A stretch of 64,000 bases of DNA from Clostridiales bacterium. Its GTDB lineage: Bacteria > Bacillota > Clostridia > Oscillospirales > Acutalibacteraceae. The notes below the pieces were generated by a model, which saw only the letters and a list, made by a program, of their open reading frames with translations, had not been told where the DNA came from and ran no database searches. The position numbers were made by a program, and so were the translations under genes. Shown piece by piece: positions 51,515 through 60,461 of the stretch; positions within the stretch are counted from its first letter, which is position 1, and each line of letters opens with the position of its first letter. Where the stretch lies: contig JAGZMM010000001.1 of NCBI GenBank assembly GCA_018364155.1, positions 434,001-498,000 on the forward strand, in the 5' to 3' direction.

Positions 51515-52279
51515 ATGGCAGTATTAGAGGTATTAAACGCCCGCAAGGCCTTCGGTGAAAACGAAGTGCTTAAGGACATTTCCTTTTCAGTGGATAAAGG
51601 AGAAGTGGTGGCCATCATCGGGCCCTCCGGGTCCGGAAAATCCACCCTCCTTCGTTGCTGCACCATTCTCGAACGGCTGGACGCCGGCTGTATCCGCTAT
51701 TCCCAGGACACGCTGGTAGAAACCGCGGGAGACGGCAGTGCACGGTACGCGGACAAGACGACTATGAAACGCATCCGGCAGCGGTTCGGCTTGGTTTTTC
51801 AGAGCTTTAATTTGTTCCCTCACCTATCGGTGATGGATAACCTGACAGAAGCGCCCGTCCATGTGGTTGGGGTGGACAAGGGAGCGGCAAAGAAAAAGGC
51901 GGTGGAGCTGCTGGCGAAGATGGGCCTGTCCGACAAGGCGGGCGCATATCCCTTCGAGCTGTCCGGCGGGCAGCAACAGCGAGTGGCGATTGCACGGGCC
52001 ATGGCGCTCGACCCGGAAATTCTCTTTTTCGACGAACCCACCTCGGCCCTCGACCCGGAGCTGACCGGGGAAATTCTCAAGGTCATGCGGGAGCTTGCCC
52101 AGGAGCATATGACTATGGTGGTGGTGACCCACGAAATGTCCTTTGCACGCAACGTGGCCGATCGGGTCATTTTCATGGACAAGGGCGTGATCGTGGAACA
52201 GGGCGATCCGCGTGACGTAATCGACCATCCAAAAAACGAACGCACCAAGCTCTTCTTACAAAAAATTGCGGAAAAATAA
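51515..52279 (+). CDS. Amino-acid ABC transporter ATP-binding protein
   Basis: A 254-aa GlnQ/HisP-type ATPase: Walker A GPSGSGKST, Q-loop VFQSFNLFPH, signature LSGGQQQRVA, Walker B ILFFDEPTSALDP, and switch His in VTHEM. It energises the permease encoded just upstream. An insertion of about 15 residues after the Walker A region (YSQDTLVETAGDGSARYADK) is as in other clostridial members. Confidence 0.96.
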   Translation: MAVLEVLNARKAFGENEVLKDISFSVDKGEVVAIIGPSGSGKSTLLRCCTILERLDAGCIRYSQDTLVETAGDGSARYADKTTMKRIRQRFGLVFQSFNLFPHLSVMDNLTEAPVHVVGVDKGAAKKKAVELLAKMGLSDKAGAYPFELSGGQQQRVAIARAMALDPEILFFDEPTSALDPELTGEILKVMRELAQEHMTMVVVTHEMSFARNVADRVIFMDKGVIVEQGDPRDVIDHPKNERTKLFLQKIAEK

Positions 52280-52286
52280 AAAAAGC

Positions 52287-52320
52287 CACCCCGGCCTAGA
52301 CAGGTCCGGGGTCTTCTTTT
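52287..52320 (+). terminator. Terminator of ABC transporter operon
   Basis: ACCCCGG (52288-52294) / CCGGGGT (52306-52312) followed by a T-rich tract CTTCTTTT. Confidence 0.8.
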
Positions 52321-52600
52321 GAGCAGGGCAGGACGGTTTCATGATTGCGGCAATCTCGGGGATACTAAGGCTGCAGGGATTTTTATGCCTGCAGCGTCAT
52401 AAGGAAAAGAACGGATGGTTTTGGGCGAGAATCCGCCTAAGATGCGCCTTCCCTTCTGAAATTCGGTTGCAATCAGGGCAGTTTTGTGATAAAGTATAGT
52501 ATATTATTTGCATCCATATGGATAAATTGCCCCTGTTTTGTAGCATAACAAACAGCTTGTGTGATGCGCGTTGTTTGCTGAAAGGACTGTTTCTGCTTTT
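52321..52600 (+). other. Leader region of glycosyltransferase gene
   Basis: About 280 bp. It contains a perfect GCTGCAGG/CCTGCAGC hairpin (52370-52396 region), AT-rich TATAGTATATTAT sequence around 52495-52506, and a 12-bp palindrome ATCCATATGGAT (52512-52523). No ORF or known riboswitch. Confidence 0.4.
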
Positions 52601-53668
52601 ATGAAGACAATAACCATGATGTCGGAAGCCGATATGACCAAAGGGCATGGCGTCTTATCCGTGTACGACGAATTGATGATGCTATTGGAAACGTATTATC
52701 CGGATAAGTATATCGTGCGCAAAAACTCGCTGGCTCATGCGGATATTTTCCATTACCACACCATCAATCCGGAATTTTACCTCTCCATTCCTCTGGTGCG
52801 CAAAAAAAGCATCACGGTGGGCTTTGTCCATTTTATGCCTAAGACCCTGGATGAAAGCCTTCACTTGTGGAAGATTGCGAAAATTCCATTTTACAAGTAT
52901 ATCATCAAATTCTATCATTCCATGGATTACCTGGTGACCGTCAATCCTCACTTTATCAAAGAACTGGTGGATGCGGGTATCGAGCGGGATAAGATCACTT
53001 ATATTCCAAACTGCGTTTCTTCGGAGCACTTCTTTGAAATGTCCCAGGAGGAAAAGAAAGTGCTGCGGGAAAAGCTCGGCATCCCGCAAGACAAGCGCGT
53101 GGTCATCGGCGTAGGCCAGCTGCAAATCCGCAAGGGCGTGCTGGATTTTGTAGAGGTGGCAAAAAAGAACCCTGACAAGCTGTTTTTGTGGCTGGGCGGG
53201 TTCTCCTTCGGCAAAATCAGCGACGGTTATAACGAAATCAAAGAGCTGATGGAGCATCCCCCAGAAAACGTAAGGTTTGTGGGGATGGTGGAGCGCTCGG
53301 AAATGAACGACTATTATAATGCCTCCGACCTGCTGCTGCTTCCTTCCTTCGCAGAGCTCTTCCCCATGACCATTCTGGAAGCGCTCAACTGCAAGCTTCC
53401 CATCGTGGTGCGCAATCTGGAGGAATACCAGGGCATCGTGTCTGATTATTGTTTGCTGTGCGAGGATGTGGACGGGTTTGACCGGGAAATCAACCGGCTA
53501 TGTAGGGACAGCGCATATTACGAAGAGGCAAGGGCCAAGTCCGCGGCGGGAAGCGATTATTATTCGACGCGAAACGTGGCGAAAATGTGGGATCAATTTT
53601 ACAGCGGCCTGACCAAAAAGGTGCGCAGCAAAAAACTTTCCTGTGACAAGGGCGGGGTGGCACGTTGA
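52601..53668 (+). CDS. GT4 family glycosyltransferase (diacylglycerol glycolipid type)
   Basis: A 355-aa GT-B enzyme. HYHTINPEFYLS, VGFVHFMPKTLDESL, FYHSMDYLVTVNPHFI and YIPNCVSSEHF are the conserved pieces of the LafB/CpoA-like glycosyltransferases that add a second hexose to glucosyl-diacylglycerol. The E-x7-E nucleotide-sugar motif is at AELFPMTILEA. Start likely ATG 52601, although its ribosome site is weak. The stop overlaps the next gene as TTGA. Probably makes the lipid anchor of teichoic-type polymers or membrane glycolipid. Confidence 0.85.
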   Translation: MKTITMMSEADMTKGHGVLSVYDELMMLLETYYPDKYIVRKNSLAHADIFHYHTINPEFYLSIPLVRKKSITVGFVHFMPKTLDESLHLWKIAKIPFYKYIIKFYHSMDYLVTVNPHFIKELVDAGIERDKITYIPNCVSSEHFFEMSQEEKKVLREKLGIPQDKRVVIGVGQLQIRKGVLDFVEVAKKNPDKLFLWLGGFSFGKISDGYNEIKELMEHPPENVRFVGMVERSEMNDYYNASDLLLLPSFAELFPMTILEALNCKLPIVVRNLEEYQGIVSDYCLLCEDVDGFDREINRLCRDSAYYEEARAKSAAGSDYYSTRNVAKMWDQFYSGLTKKVRSKKLSCDKGGVAR

Positions 53669-54729
53669 AGTCGAACAAGCTAAACATTTTTGTCTGCCTG
53701 ACCTGCGGACTGATTATCGTCGGGTTTGTGTTTTTTTCCTCCGGCGTGGAAAACCTGGTGCACAACTTTAATTCTCTGAATTTCTGGTGGATCGCGGCCG
53801 CAATCGGCTGCATGCTTCTTTACTGGCTGCTGGAATCGTTGATTTTGCACATTATGATCAAGCCCATGTACAAAAAGCAGAAGTTTCTCAATTCCCTGCG
53901 CGTTTCCATGGGCGGCCAGTATTTTAACTCGATTACCCCCTTTTCCTCCGGCGGGCAGCCCTTTCAGGCCTATTACCTGAAAAAGCAGGGTGTGCAGCTG
54001 GGTGTCGCTATCAACAGCCTTCTTTCCAAGTTCATCATTTATCAGGTGGCGCTGGTTATTGTTTCGGCGGTACTTTTGTGTTTGCGGCTGGGATATTTTC
54101 AGCAAAAGGTCAGCAATTTCGCCCTCATTGTGCTGGTAGGTTTTCTCATCAATCTGATCGTGATGCTCTGTCTGATCGGCTTTGCGCTTTTTAAAAACAC
54201 CACCCGCAAAATCAGCCGGGGAATCATCCGATTTCTGGCTAAAATCCGAATTTTTAAGGACCCGGACGAGAAAATTGCGTACATGGACGAGGAGCTGGAA
54301 AAATTCAGCGCTTGTTTTAAGGAAATGGTCAAGGACCTGCCTACCATGATTGTTTCCTTTCTGTTATCCATTGTACAGCTGATCGTCTATATGGCGGTCC
54401 CTTACATGATCTACAAGGCCTTCGGCCTGAGCGAAATCGATTTTCTGACGATTATCGCCGCCCAATCCTTTGTGATGATGGTATCCTCCTTCATCCCGAT
54501 TCCGGGCGCAGGCGTAGGCGCAGAGGGCTTTTTCTACTTCTTCTTCCAGCAGTTCTTCGTCAAGGAAGGCCAGTTGGGTCTTGCGCTGATTTTGTGGCGG
54601 GTGATTACCTTCTACTTTACCATTGTGGTAGGCGCTTTCTTTGCCGTTAAGGCGAACAAAAAGAACGGGCCCGAACCGGACGGCATTGAAGAAGATGCCC
54701 CAGCAGGAGAAGAAAACATACAAGTTTAA
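53665..54729 (+). CDS. UPF0104/LPG-synthase-TM-like membrane protein
   Basis: A 354-aa protein with about eight membrane helices and the family motif ITPFSSGGQPFQAYYLKKQGV (about residues 90-110); IPIPGAGVGAEGFFYFFF near 275 is also typical. The family includes the membrane half of MprF and presumed lipid flippases. TTG start 53665 is coupled to the glycosyltransferase, so a role in moving the glycolipid product is a reasonable inference. Confidence 0.88.
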   Translation: MKSNKLNIFVCLTCGLIIVGFVFFSSGVENLVHNFNSLNFWWIAAAIGCMLLYWLLESLILHIMIKPMYKKQKFLNSLRVSMGGQYFNSITPFSSGGQPFQAYYLKKQGVQLGVAINSLLSKFIIYQVALVIVSAVLLCLRLGYFQQKVSNFALIVLVGFLINLIVMLCLIGFALFKNTTRKISRGIIRFLAKIRIFKDPDEKIAYMDEELEKFSACFKEMVKDLPTMIVSFLLSIVQLIVYMAVPYMIYKAFGLSEIDFLTIIAAQSFVMMVSSFIPIPGAGVGAEGFFYFFFQQFFVKEGQLGLALILWRVITFYFTIVVGAFFAVKANKKNGPEPDGIEEDAPAGEENIQV

Positions 54730-54730
54730 A

Positions 54731-54771
54731 CAAAAAAACAGCCGCCGGTTGAGCCAGCGGCTGTTTTTTTG
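54731..54771. terminator. Bidirectional terminator
   Basis: Perfect 15-bp arms CAAAAAAACAGCCGC (54731-54745) and complement (54757-54771). It ends the glycosyltransferase operon and, on the other strand, lies 60 bp past rqcH. Confidence 0.92.
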
Positions 54772-54830
54772 TTTACGTCTAGTCGCATGGAATGCCCAGC
54801 GGTACCGGCTATGCAAGGTCCCATACAAAA

Positions 54831-56603
54831 TCATCCCTTATCCCGCAGCTGCTCCACCAGCGCCTCCTGCGGAGTCACATAGACGGTCTGATTGGTGGTG
54901 TAAATCACCATGCCGGGTTTGGCACCCTGGGGCTTCTTGACAAACTTGACAGGCGTATAGTCCACCGGTACTTTTGCGGAATCCTTGGCCCGGCTGTGGA
55001 AGGCAGCGAGAGACGCGGCCTCCTCAATGGTCCGAGCGGGGACTTCTCCTCCCCCAGTACAAACGATCACATGAGAGCCAGGGATGTTCTTGGTGTGAAA
55101 CCACAGGTCCGACCCTTTCGCCTGCTTGAGGGTCAGGCGATCGTTTTGCTGATTGTTGCGCCCGACCAGGATGGGAAAGCCATCGGAGGAGGTAAAGGCA
55201 AGGGGCTTTAAAGGCGCAGGGGCTTTCTGCTGCCGGCCTCCCTTTGCGAGCCGTCCATACCCCTGACCCGCCAGCTCCGCTCGAATTTCGGACAGCTCCC
55301 GTTCCGTATCCGCCCGGGAGAGAGCGTCGAACACCGTGTCGATGTAGGCGAGCTCCTGCATTCCCTTCTCGATTTGCTCGTTCAAGATTTTTTCCGCCGT
55401 CTGGGCCTTTCGGTAATCCTTATAATACTTCTGGGCGTTTTGCACCGGGGTTTTCGCCGGGTCCAGCGGAATGCGGATGGGAGGATTCCCTTCCTCAAAG
55501 AAGTTGTCCACCTGTGCCACCGGCATTCCTTTTTCCAGATGGTATAAGTTCGCATTGAGCAGGTCGCCGTATCGGCGCAAGCGCTCCCGATCGGCACACT
55601 GCAAAAGCTCCGCCTTCTGGGCGTTGATCTTGCGGGAAATCCGCTCGGAGGCGTTTGTCAGGGTTTTGAGCAGGTCCTGGGCCCGATGGCGGATGCGGTC
55701 CACCCTATCCCGCTCGGCATAGAACCCGTCAAGCAGCTCGCTGTAGCTTTCAAACGGGGTCAAAGTGGCGGCAGTCCCGTACTGGGTGATGGTGAGAAAG
55801 GAAAAATCAATGGGCTTTCCCTGGGCCACATCGGTGATCATAACCGGACGGCCTTTGTTGGTCTGTAGGGTTTCCTTGATCTGACCCAGATAAAACTGCA
55901 AGCGTCCTTGTTCGGTTTCATTGAGAGCGGTGCTGCGCAAAGCGGCGCCCCGGCCGGTATAATGGGCGATCTCCCGGCAGACGATGGGCGACACGCCCAA
56001 AAGCAAGCTCAGAAGCGCCTTTTCCAGCGCTTCGTCCTTGCGCTCGGCAAGGGCGGCAACCACATCCGATGGCTCGTCCTTGGTCAAATCCATCCGCCCA
56101 GGGGCCTGCGGGGGCAACACATACCGCATCCCCGGCAGCACCATGCGCACCGAAGACATGTCCGCGTCCACCCGCTTGACCGCGTCGATGATGCGCCCAT
56201 CCTCCCCAATGAGGATGAGGTTGCTGTGCCGGCCCATAATCTCCACCGCCAGAGTCAAAGCCACATGGTCACCCAGCTCATTGGTGGTGTCAAAGTCGAG
56301 AAAAAGGACTCGTTCCAGCCCCGGCTGGCGGATGGCAGTAAGCTTCGCACCGGTCAAGTGCTTGCGAAGCAGCATGCAGAGCATGGGAGGCTTCGCGGGA
56401 TTTTCGGGGGCGTGGGTGGTAAAATGAATCCGGGGCGAGGAGGCCCGGCAGGACAATAGAAGCCGTCTCGACCCTGCCCGAGAGCGCACGGCAAGCACCA
56501 GCTCCTCCTTGGAGGGCTGGTAAACCCGTTCCACCCGCGCGTCTGGAATTGCGTCGAACAGTTCCTGTTTTAATAAATATAGCAGCGCTCCGTCCAGAGC
56601 CAA
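54831..56603 (-). CDS. rqcH: Ribosome quality control protein RqcH (NFACT, Fbp family)
   Basis: Binds stalled 50S-peptidyl-tRNA and adds Ala tails. About 590 aa: NFACT-N domain, HhH, coiled coils (about 280-430), and NFACT-R domain (FPILVGRNNQQNDRLTLKQA; DLWFHTKNIPGSHVIV with the DLWFHT signature). Start proposed at TTG 56603 (MALDGALLYLL), matching the family start; TTG 56615 is four codons longer. It was long annotated as fibronectin-binding protein. Confidence 0.95.
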   Translation of the reverse strand: MALDGALLYLLKQELFDAIPDARVERVYQPSKEELVLAVRSRAGSRRLLLSCRASSPRIHFTTHAPENPAKPPMLCMLLRKHLTGAKLTAIRQPGLERVLFLDFDTTNELGDHVALTLAVEIMGRHSNLILIGEDGRIIDAVKRVDADMSSVRMVLPGMRYVLPPQAPGRMDLTKDEPSDVVAALAERKDEALEKALLSLLLGVSPIVCREIAHYTGRGAALRSTALNETEQGRLQFYLGQIKETLQTNKGRPVMITDVAQGKPIDFSFLTITQYGTAATLTPFESYSELLDGFYAERDRVDRIRHRAQDLLKTLTNASERISRKINAQKAELLQCADRERLRRYGDLLNANLYHLEKGMPVAQVDNFFEEGNPPIRIPLDPAKTPVQNAQKYYKDYRKAQTAEKILNEQIEKGMQELAYIDTVFDALSRADTERELSEIRAELAGQGYGRLAKGGRQQKAPAPLKPLAFTSSDGFPILVGRNNQQNDRLTLKQAKGSDLWFHTKNIPGSHVIVCTGGGEVPARTIEEAASLAAFHSRAKDSAKVPVDYTPVKFVKKPQGAKPGMVIYTTNQTVYVTPQEALVEQLRDKG

Positions 56604-56877
56604 TGGGATACACAACCTTTCTTTTGAAAACCCCCGCCGGCAGCGTCCGCCTTTGAGCGGCCCGAGCCGGCGGGGTATTGCGTTCTTTTTTCGCCGTCAT
56701 CAGGAGACCATGCCGAAAAAGAGCAATCTTCTCTTTTCCCTGCAAGGACCGGCGTCTTCAAACGCACCCATTCCCCGCCGCTTCCTTCGATTGGGATGGG
56801 TGCTGCTTGCGCGTCTCTTTGGGCCTTCTTTTTCATGAAAAGCCCGGTTGTAACAAGGATAACCACAAAAGCTGGGC
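56604..56877. other. Hairpin-rich region before rqcH
   Basis: No gene. Three inverted repeats: CCCCGCCGGC (56632-56641)/complement (56666-56675), GCACCCAT/ATGGGTGC around 56763-56803, and AGCCC/GGGCT just after the flavin reductase stop. The last may act as its terminator. Confidence 0.5.
56626..56675 (-). terminator. Terminator-like hairpin upstream of rqcH
   Basis: Ten-bp GC-rich stem followed on the minus strand by GTTTTC. It could stop readthrough from the flavin reductase gene or attenuate rqcH. Confidence 0.5.
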
Positions 56878-57384
56878 TTACTCCTTCTCCAAAACCTTAA
56901 CGATCTCCGCTACGAACAGCTTGTGGTAATCCTTGCTGGGGTAATAGGTTTCGTCCAAGGTCTTGTCAAGGAATCCGGCAGGGTCTAAGTCGCTCGTATA
57001 GAGCTTTTTGCATACAAGGATGCGTTCGGCCTGGGAAAAAGCCGCGGTCCCGTCCAGAAAAAAAGGCGTCAGCCCGGTTTCCTTGGCCTTATCATAATCC
57101 CGGCCTGACTTGCTGCCGCAGAACTTGAGCGCGTCTCTCCATTCCTCTGAAAAGAAGGAAAGGGTGAAGAGGTCGTTTTGCTCCACAAAGCCCAGGGTAT
57201 ACCGCTGGGGCCGGATGCCGATGGCGACCACGCATTTGTTCCACATGATGCCCATTCCGCCCCAGCTGGCGGTCATGGTATTGTACCCGGATTCATCCCC
57301 TGCGGTCACGAGCATCCATTTGTCGCCGATGTCGGAAAAAACGTTGCTTTCGATTTCTTTGGGGCTGATTTCTTTGTATGCCAT
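56878..57384 (-). CDS. Flavin reductase family (DIM6/NTAB) protein
   Basis: A 168-aa FMN-binding split-barrel protein: WMLVTAGDESGYNTMTASWGGMG and NKCVVAIGIRPQRYT are the typical flavin pocket regions; FTLSFFSEEWRDALKFCGSKSGRD follows. It is likely a flavoprotein of unknown substrate common in gut Firmicutes. ATG 57384 follows GGAGGG. The longer upstream frame lacks a ribosome site. Confidence 0.9.
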   Translation of the reverse strand: MAYKEISPKEIESNVFSDIGDKWMLVTAGDESGYNTMTASWGGMGIMWNKCVVAIGIRPQRYTLGFVEQNDLFTLSFFSEEWRDALKFCGSKSGRDYDKAKETGLTPFFLDGTAAFSQAERILVCKKLYTSDLDPAGFLDKTLDETYYPSKDYHKLFVAEIVKVLEKE

Positions 57385-57503
57385 GGTGTTCCCTCCATTG
57401 TATCCATTGTGTTTGCTTGCCGGATAAATCATTTACGAATTGCCAGCGAAAGAACTTGTTATTATTGTAGCATATTTTGCATGGGTTTCAAAGGGGATTG
57501 CGG

Positions 57504-57532
57504 TTGAAAAGCACACAAGGGTTCGGTATAAT
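57504..57532 (+). promoter_or_regulatory. Upstream promoter before argG
   Basis: TTGAAA, exact 17-bp spacer, TATAAT; would give a leader of about 180 nt. Confidence 0.75.
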
Positions 57533-57638
57533 ATATGTGGTTTTTCGCAGCGGTACCACGAGAGAACCGCCAATGCTAGCGGCAGACCTTTTTCGACCGT
57601 GGGCGGACATTTTGTGCAGGGTGCCGAATTTGCAGCAA

Positions 57639-57698
57639 AATGAATATTTATACGGTTTTTTCTTGCATTTTATTCAAAATGAGTGTATGATTATTCAC
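57639..57698 (+). promoter_or_regulatory. argG proximal promoter with possible ArgR sites
   Basis: TTGCAT (57663-57668), 17-bp spacer, TATGAT (57686-57691). Around it are ARG-box-like half sites: AATGAATATTTATA upstream, TTTTATTCAAAAT in the spacer and TGATTATTCA over the -10. Binding of ArgR is inferred. Confidence 0.6.
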
Positions 57699-57720
57699 AA
57701 CGAAAGAGAGGGACTTTATT

Positions 57721-58941
57721 ATGGGTAAGATTAAGAAAGTAGTATTGGCGTATTCCGGCGGACTGGACACCTCCATCATCATTCCGTGGCTCAAGGAAAA
57801 CTACGACAACTGCGAGGTCATCGCGGTAGCGGCGGACGTGGGCCAGGGCAAGGAGCTGTCGGGTCTGGAAGAGAAGGCGAAGAAAACCGGCGCCTCCAAG
57901 CTCTACATTGAGGACCTGACGAAGGAATTTGTGGAAGACTGCATTTGGCCGACCCTGAAGGCAGGCGCCAAGTATGAGAACATGTACCTGCTGGGCACGG
58001 CGTTTGCCCGTCCGGTCATCGCCAAGCGAATTGTGGAAATCGCGCTGGCGGAAGGTGCGGACGCCATCTGCCATGGCTGCACCGGCAAGGGCAACGACCA
58101 GGTCCGCTTTGAGCTGACCATCAAGCACTTTGCTCCCCACATGCAGATCATCGCCCCCTGGCGCACCTGGGAGCTCAAGTCCCGGGATGAGGAAATTGAT
58201 TATGCGGAGGCGCACAACGTTCCGCTGAACATCACCAGAGAGACCAACTATTCCAAGGACAAGAACCTGTGGCATCTGTCCCACGAGGGCCTTGACCTGG
58301 AAGACCCGGCCAACGAGCCCAAATACGACGAGATTCTGGAAATGGGCGTTTCCCCCGAGCAGGCGCCCGACAAGCCCACCTATGTGACCATCTCCTTTGA
58401 GAAGGGCGTGCCGGTTGCCGTCGACGGCGAGAAGCTCAGCGCGGTGGACATCGTCAAAAAGCTCAACCAGCTCGGCGGCGAGAACGGCATCGGCCTTCTG
58501 GACATGGTGGAAAACCGGCTGGTGGGAATGAAGTCCCGCGGCGTGTATGAGACGCCCGGCGGCGCCATCCTGTACTACGCCCACGATGCGCTGGAGACTC
58601 TCACCCTCGACCGGGATACCCAGCATTATAAGCAGCAGCAGGTGGCCGGCCAGTTTGCCGACCTGGTGTACTTCGGCAAGTGGTACACCCCGCTCAGAGA
58701 AGCTCTGTCCGCCTTTGTGGACAGCACCCAGGAAACCGTCACCGGCGATGTTAAGCTCAAGCTTTACAAGGGCAACATCATCAATGCCGGTATGACTTCT
58801 CCCTACTCCCTCTACGACGAGGAGATTGCCACCTTTGGTGAGGACGAAGTGTATAACCAGATGGATTCTCAAGGCTTCATCAACCTGTTCGGCCTTCCCA
58901 TCACGGTCAAGGCCATCAAGGACGGCAAAGGCAAGAAATAA
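57721..58941 (+). CDS. argG: Argininosuccinate synthase
   Basis: Condenses citrulline and aspartate with ATP. A 406-aa protein with the P-loop-like AYSGGLDTS at residues 10-18 and GCTGKGNDQVRFE, DKNLWHLSHEG signatures. ATG 57721 follows AGAGAGGGAC. First gene of the arginine operon argG-H-C-J-B-D. Confidence 0.98.
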   Translation: MGKIKKVVLAYSGGLDTSIIIPWLKENYDNCEVIAVAADVGQGKELSGLEEKAKKTGASKLYIEDLTKEFVEDCIWPTLKAGAKYENMYLLGTAFARPVIAKRIVEIALAEGADAICHGCTGKGNDQVRFELTIKHFAPHMQIIAPWRTWELKSRDEEIDYAEAHNVPLNITRETNYSKDKNLWHLSHEGLDLEDPANEPKYDEILEMGVSPEQAPDKPTYVTISFEKGVPVAVDGEKLSAVDIVKKLNQLGGENGIGLLDMVENRLVGMKSRGVYETPGGAILYYAHDALETLTLDRDTQHYKQQQVAGQFADLVYFGKWYTPLREALSAFVDSTQETVTGDVKLKLYKGNIINAGMTSPYSLYDEEIATFGEDEVYNQMDSQGFINLFGLPITVKAIKDGKGKK

Positions 58942-59069
58942 GGTTTGCGTAAAAGCCGCCCGGGGCTGCTAAACGCGGCCGGGCGCATGCCCTAGGAATT
59001 GGACACATCATTTTAAGCAGGCGTTTGGGCGGGAGTGAAAGCTCTCGCCTTGTCTGCATCAATGGAGGG

Positions 59070-60461
59070 ATGGCCTTGAAGCTGTGGGCCGGAAGATTTT
59101 CCAAGGAAGTGGACAGCAAGGTAAACGATTTTAATTCCTCGATTTCCTTTGACAGCCGGATGTACCGGGAGGACATCGAAGGTTCCATCGCCCACGCCAC
59201 CATGCTGGGCGAGCAGGGAATCATTTCAGACGGGGACGCAATGCAAATCATCGCCGGACTCAAGCAGATCCTTGCCGACATCGAAGCGGGGACCTTGGCC
59301 ATCGACCCCGAAGCGGAGGACATTCACACCTTCGTGGAAGGGGAGTTGACCGCTCGCATCGGCGACGCGGGCAAACGCCTGCACACCGGGCGAAGCCGCA
59401 ACGACCAAGTGGCGCTGGACCTGCGCTTGTATCTGAAAAAGCAGGTGGATCTACTTTATGGGGAAACAAAGGCGCTGTGCGAAGTGGTAGCCAAGCAGGC
59501 GGACGCGTATGCGGACACGGTGATGCCCGGCTACACCCATTTGCAGCGGGCGCAGCCCATCACCTTTGGCCATCATCTGCTGGCCTGGGGAGAAATGCTG
59601 CTGCGGGATCTGGGCCGGCTTTCAGACTGCAAAAAGCGAATGGACTGCTCTCCCCTAGGCTGCGGCGCGCTGGCAGGAACCACCTATCCCTTAAATCGGG
59701 AACGCACGGCCGACCTTCTGGGGCTGGCGGCGGTGGCGCGCAACAGCCTCGACGGCGTATCCGACCGGGATTACGCTTTGGAGCTTTGCTCTGCCCTCTC
59801 CATTTTGATGATGCACCTCTCCCGCTTTTCCGAGGAAATCATCCTCTGGTGCTCGTGGGAGTTTAAGTTTATCGAGCTCGACGACGCTTATTCCACCGGT
59901 TCTTCCATCATGCCGCAGAAGAAAAACCCGGATGTGGCGGAGCTGGTACGAGGAAAGGCAGGCCGGGTGTACGGCGACCTGATGGGGCTTTTGACCGCGA
60001 TGAAAGGCCTTCCTCTTGCCTATAATAAGGACATGCAGGAGGATAAGGAAGCGGTTTTCGACGCGGTGGATACGGCCCATCTTTGCCTGACTACCTTCGC
60101 CCCCATGCTCGCTACGATGAAGGTCCTTCCCCAGAACATGCGCAAGGCGGCGGCCGGCGGCTTTATCAACGCTACCGACTGCGCCGATTATCTGGTGAGC
60201 AAGGGCCTCCCCTTCCGGGACGCCTATAAGGCCACCGGTTCTCTGGTTGCCAGATGCATTGAGCTGGGAACCACGTTGGAGGCGCTGCCGCTTTCTGAAT
60301 ACCAGGCGGTGTGCGACCGATTTGATTCGGACGTATATGACTTCATCAGCCTGGACACCTGTGTGTCCCAGCGCAAGGTGCTGGGCGGCCCGGCGCCGGA
60401 GAATGTAAAGGCCCAGGCCCAGGCGATGTTAGAAAGGCTCAAGGAGGGAACCGCGTTATGA
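59070..60461 (+). CDS. argH: Argininosuccinate lyase
   Basis: Cleaves argininosuccinate to arginine and fumarate. About 463 aa: LWAGRFSKEVD start, HTGRSRNDQV, THLQRAQP and the fumarase/lyase signature GSSIMPQKKNPD. ATG 59070 directly abuts GGAGGG, while TTG 59076 has better spacing and gives the family-like MKLWAGRF; either is possible. Stop overlaps argC (ATGA). A GC-rich hairpin lies in the 128-bp gap after argG. Confidence 0.97.
   Translation: MALKLWAGRFSKEVDSKVNDFNSSISFDSRMYREDIEGSIAHATMLGEQGIISDGDAMQIIAGLKQILADIEAGTLAIDPEAEDIHTFVEGELTARIGDAGKRLHTGRSRNDQVALDLRLYLKKQVDLLYGETKALCEVVAKQADAYADTVMPGYTHLQRAQPITFGHHLLAWGEMLLRDLGRLSDCKKRMDCSPLGCGALAGTTYPLNRERTADLLGLAAVARNSLDGVSDRDYALELCSALSILMMHLSRFSEEIILWCSWEFKFIELDDAYSTGSSIMPQKKNPDVAELVRGKAGRVYGDLMGLLTAMKGLPLAYNKDMQEDKEAVFDAVDTAHLCLTTFAPMLATMKVLPQNMRKAAAGGFINATDCADYLVSKGLPFRDAYKATGSLVARCIELGTTLEALPLSEYQAVCDRFDSDVYDFISLDTCVSQRKVLGGPAPENVKAQAQAMLERLKEGTAL

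Larger units (their letters stand above)
57385..57720. other. Divergent region flavin reductase / argG
   Basis: Contains two plus-strand promoters (57504-57532 and 57663-57691), sequences resembling ARG boxes, and a GCGGT/ACCGC hairpin near 57550-57572. No gene. Confidence 0.5.

Noticed and set aside
57545..57575. T-box-like GTGGTACCGC on the minus strand before the flavin reductase gene
   Set aside because: No stem I, specifier loop or promoter in the required position, and the downstream gene is not a tRNA-related or amino-acid gene.
57691..58872. 393-codon minus-strand frame opposite argG
   Set aside because: Antisense shadow; argG has full family motifs.
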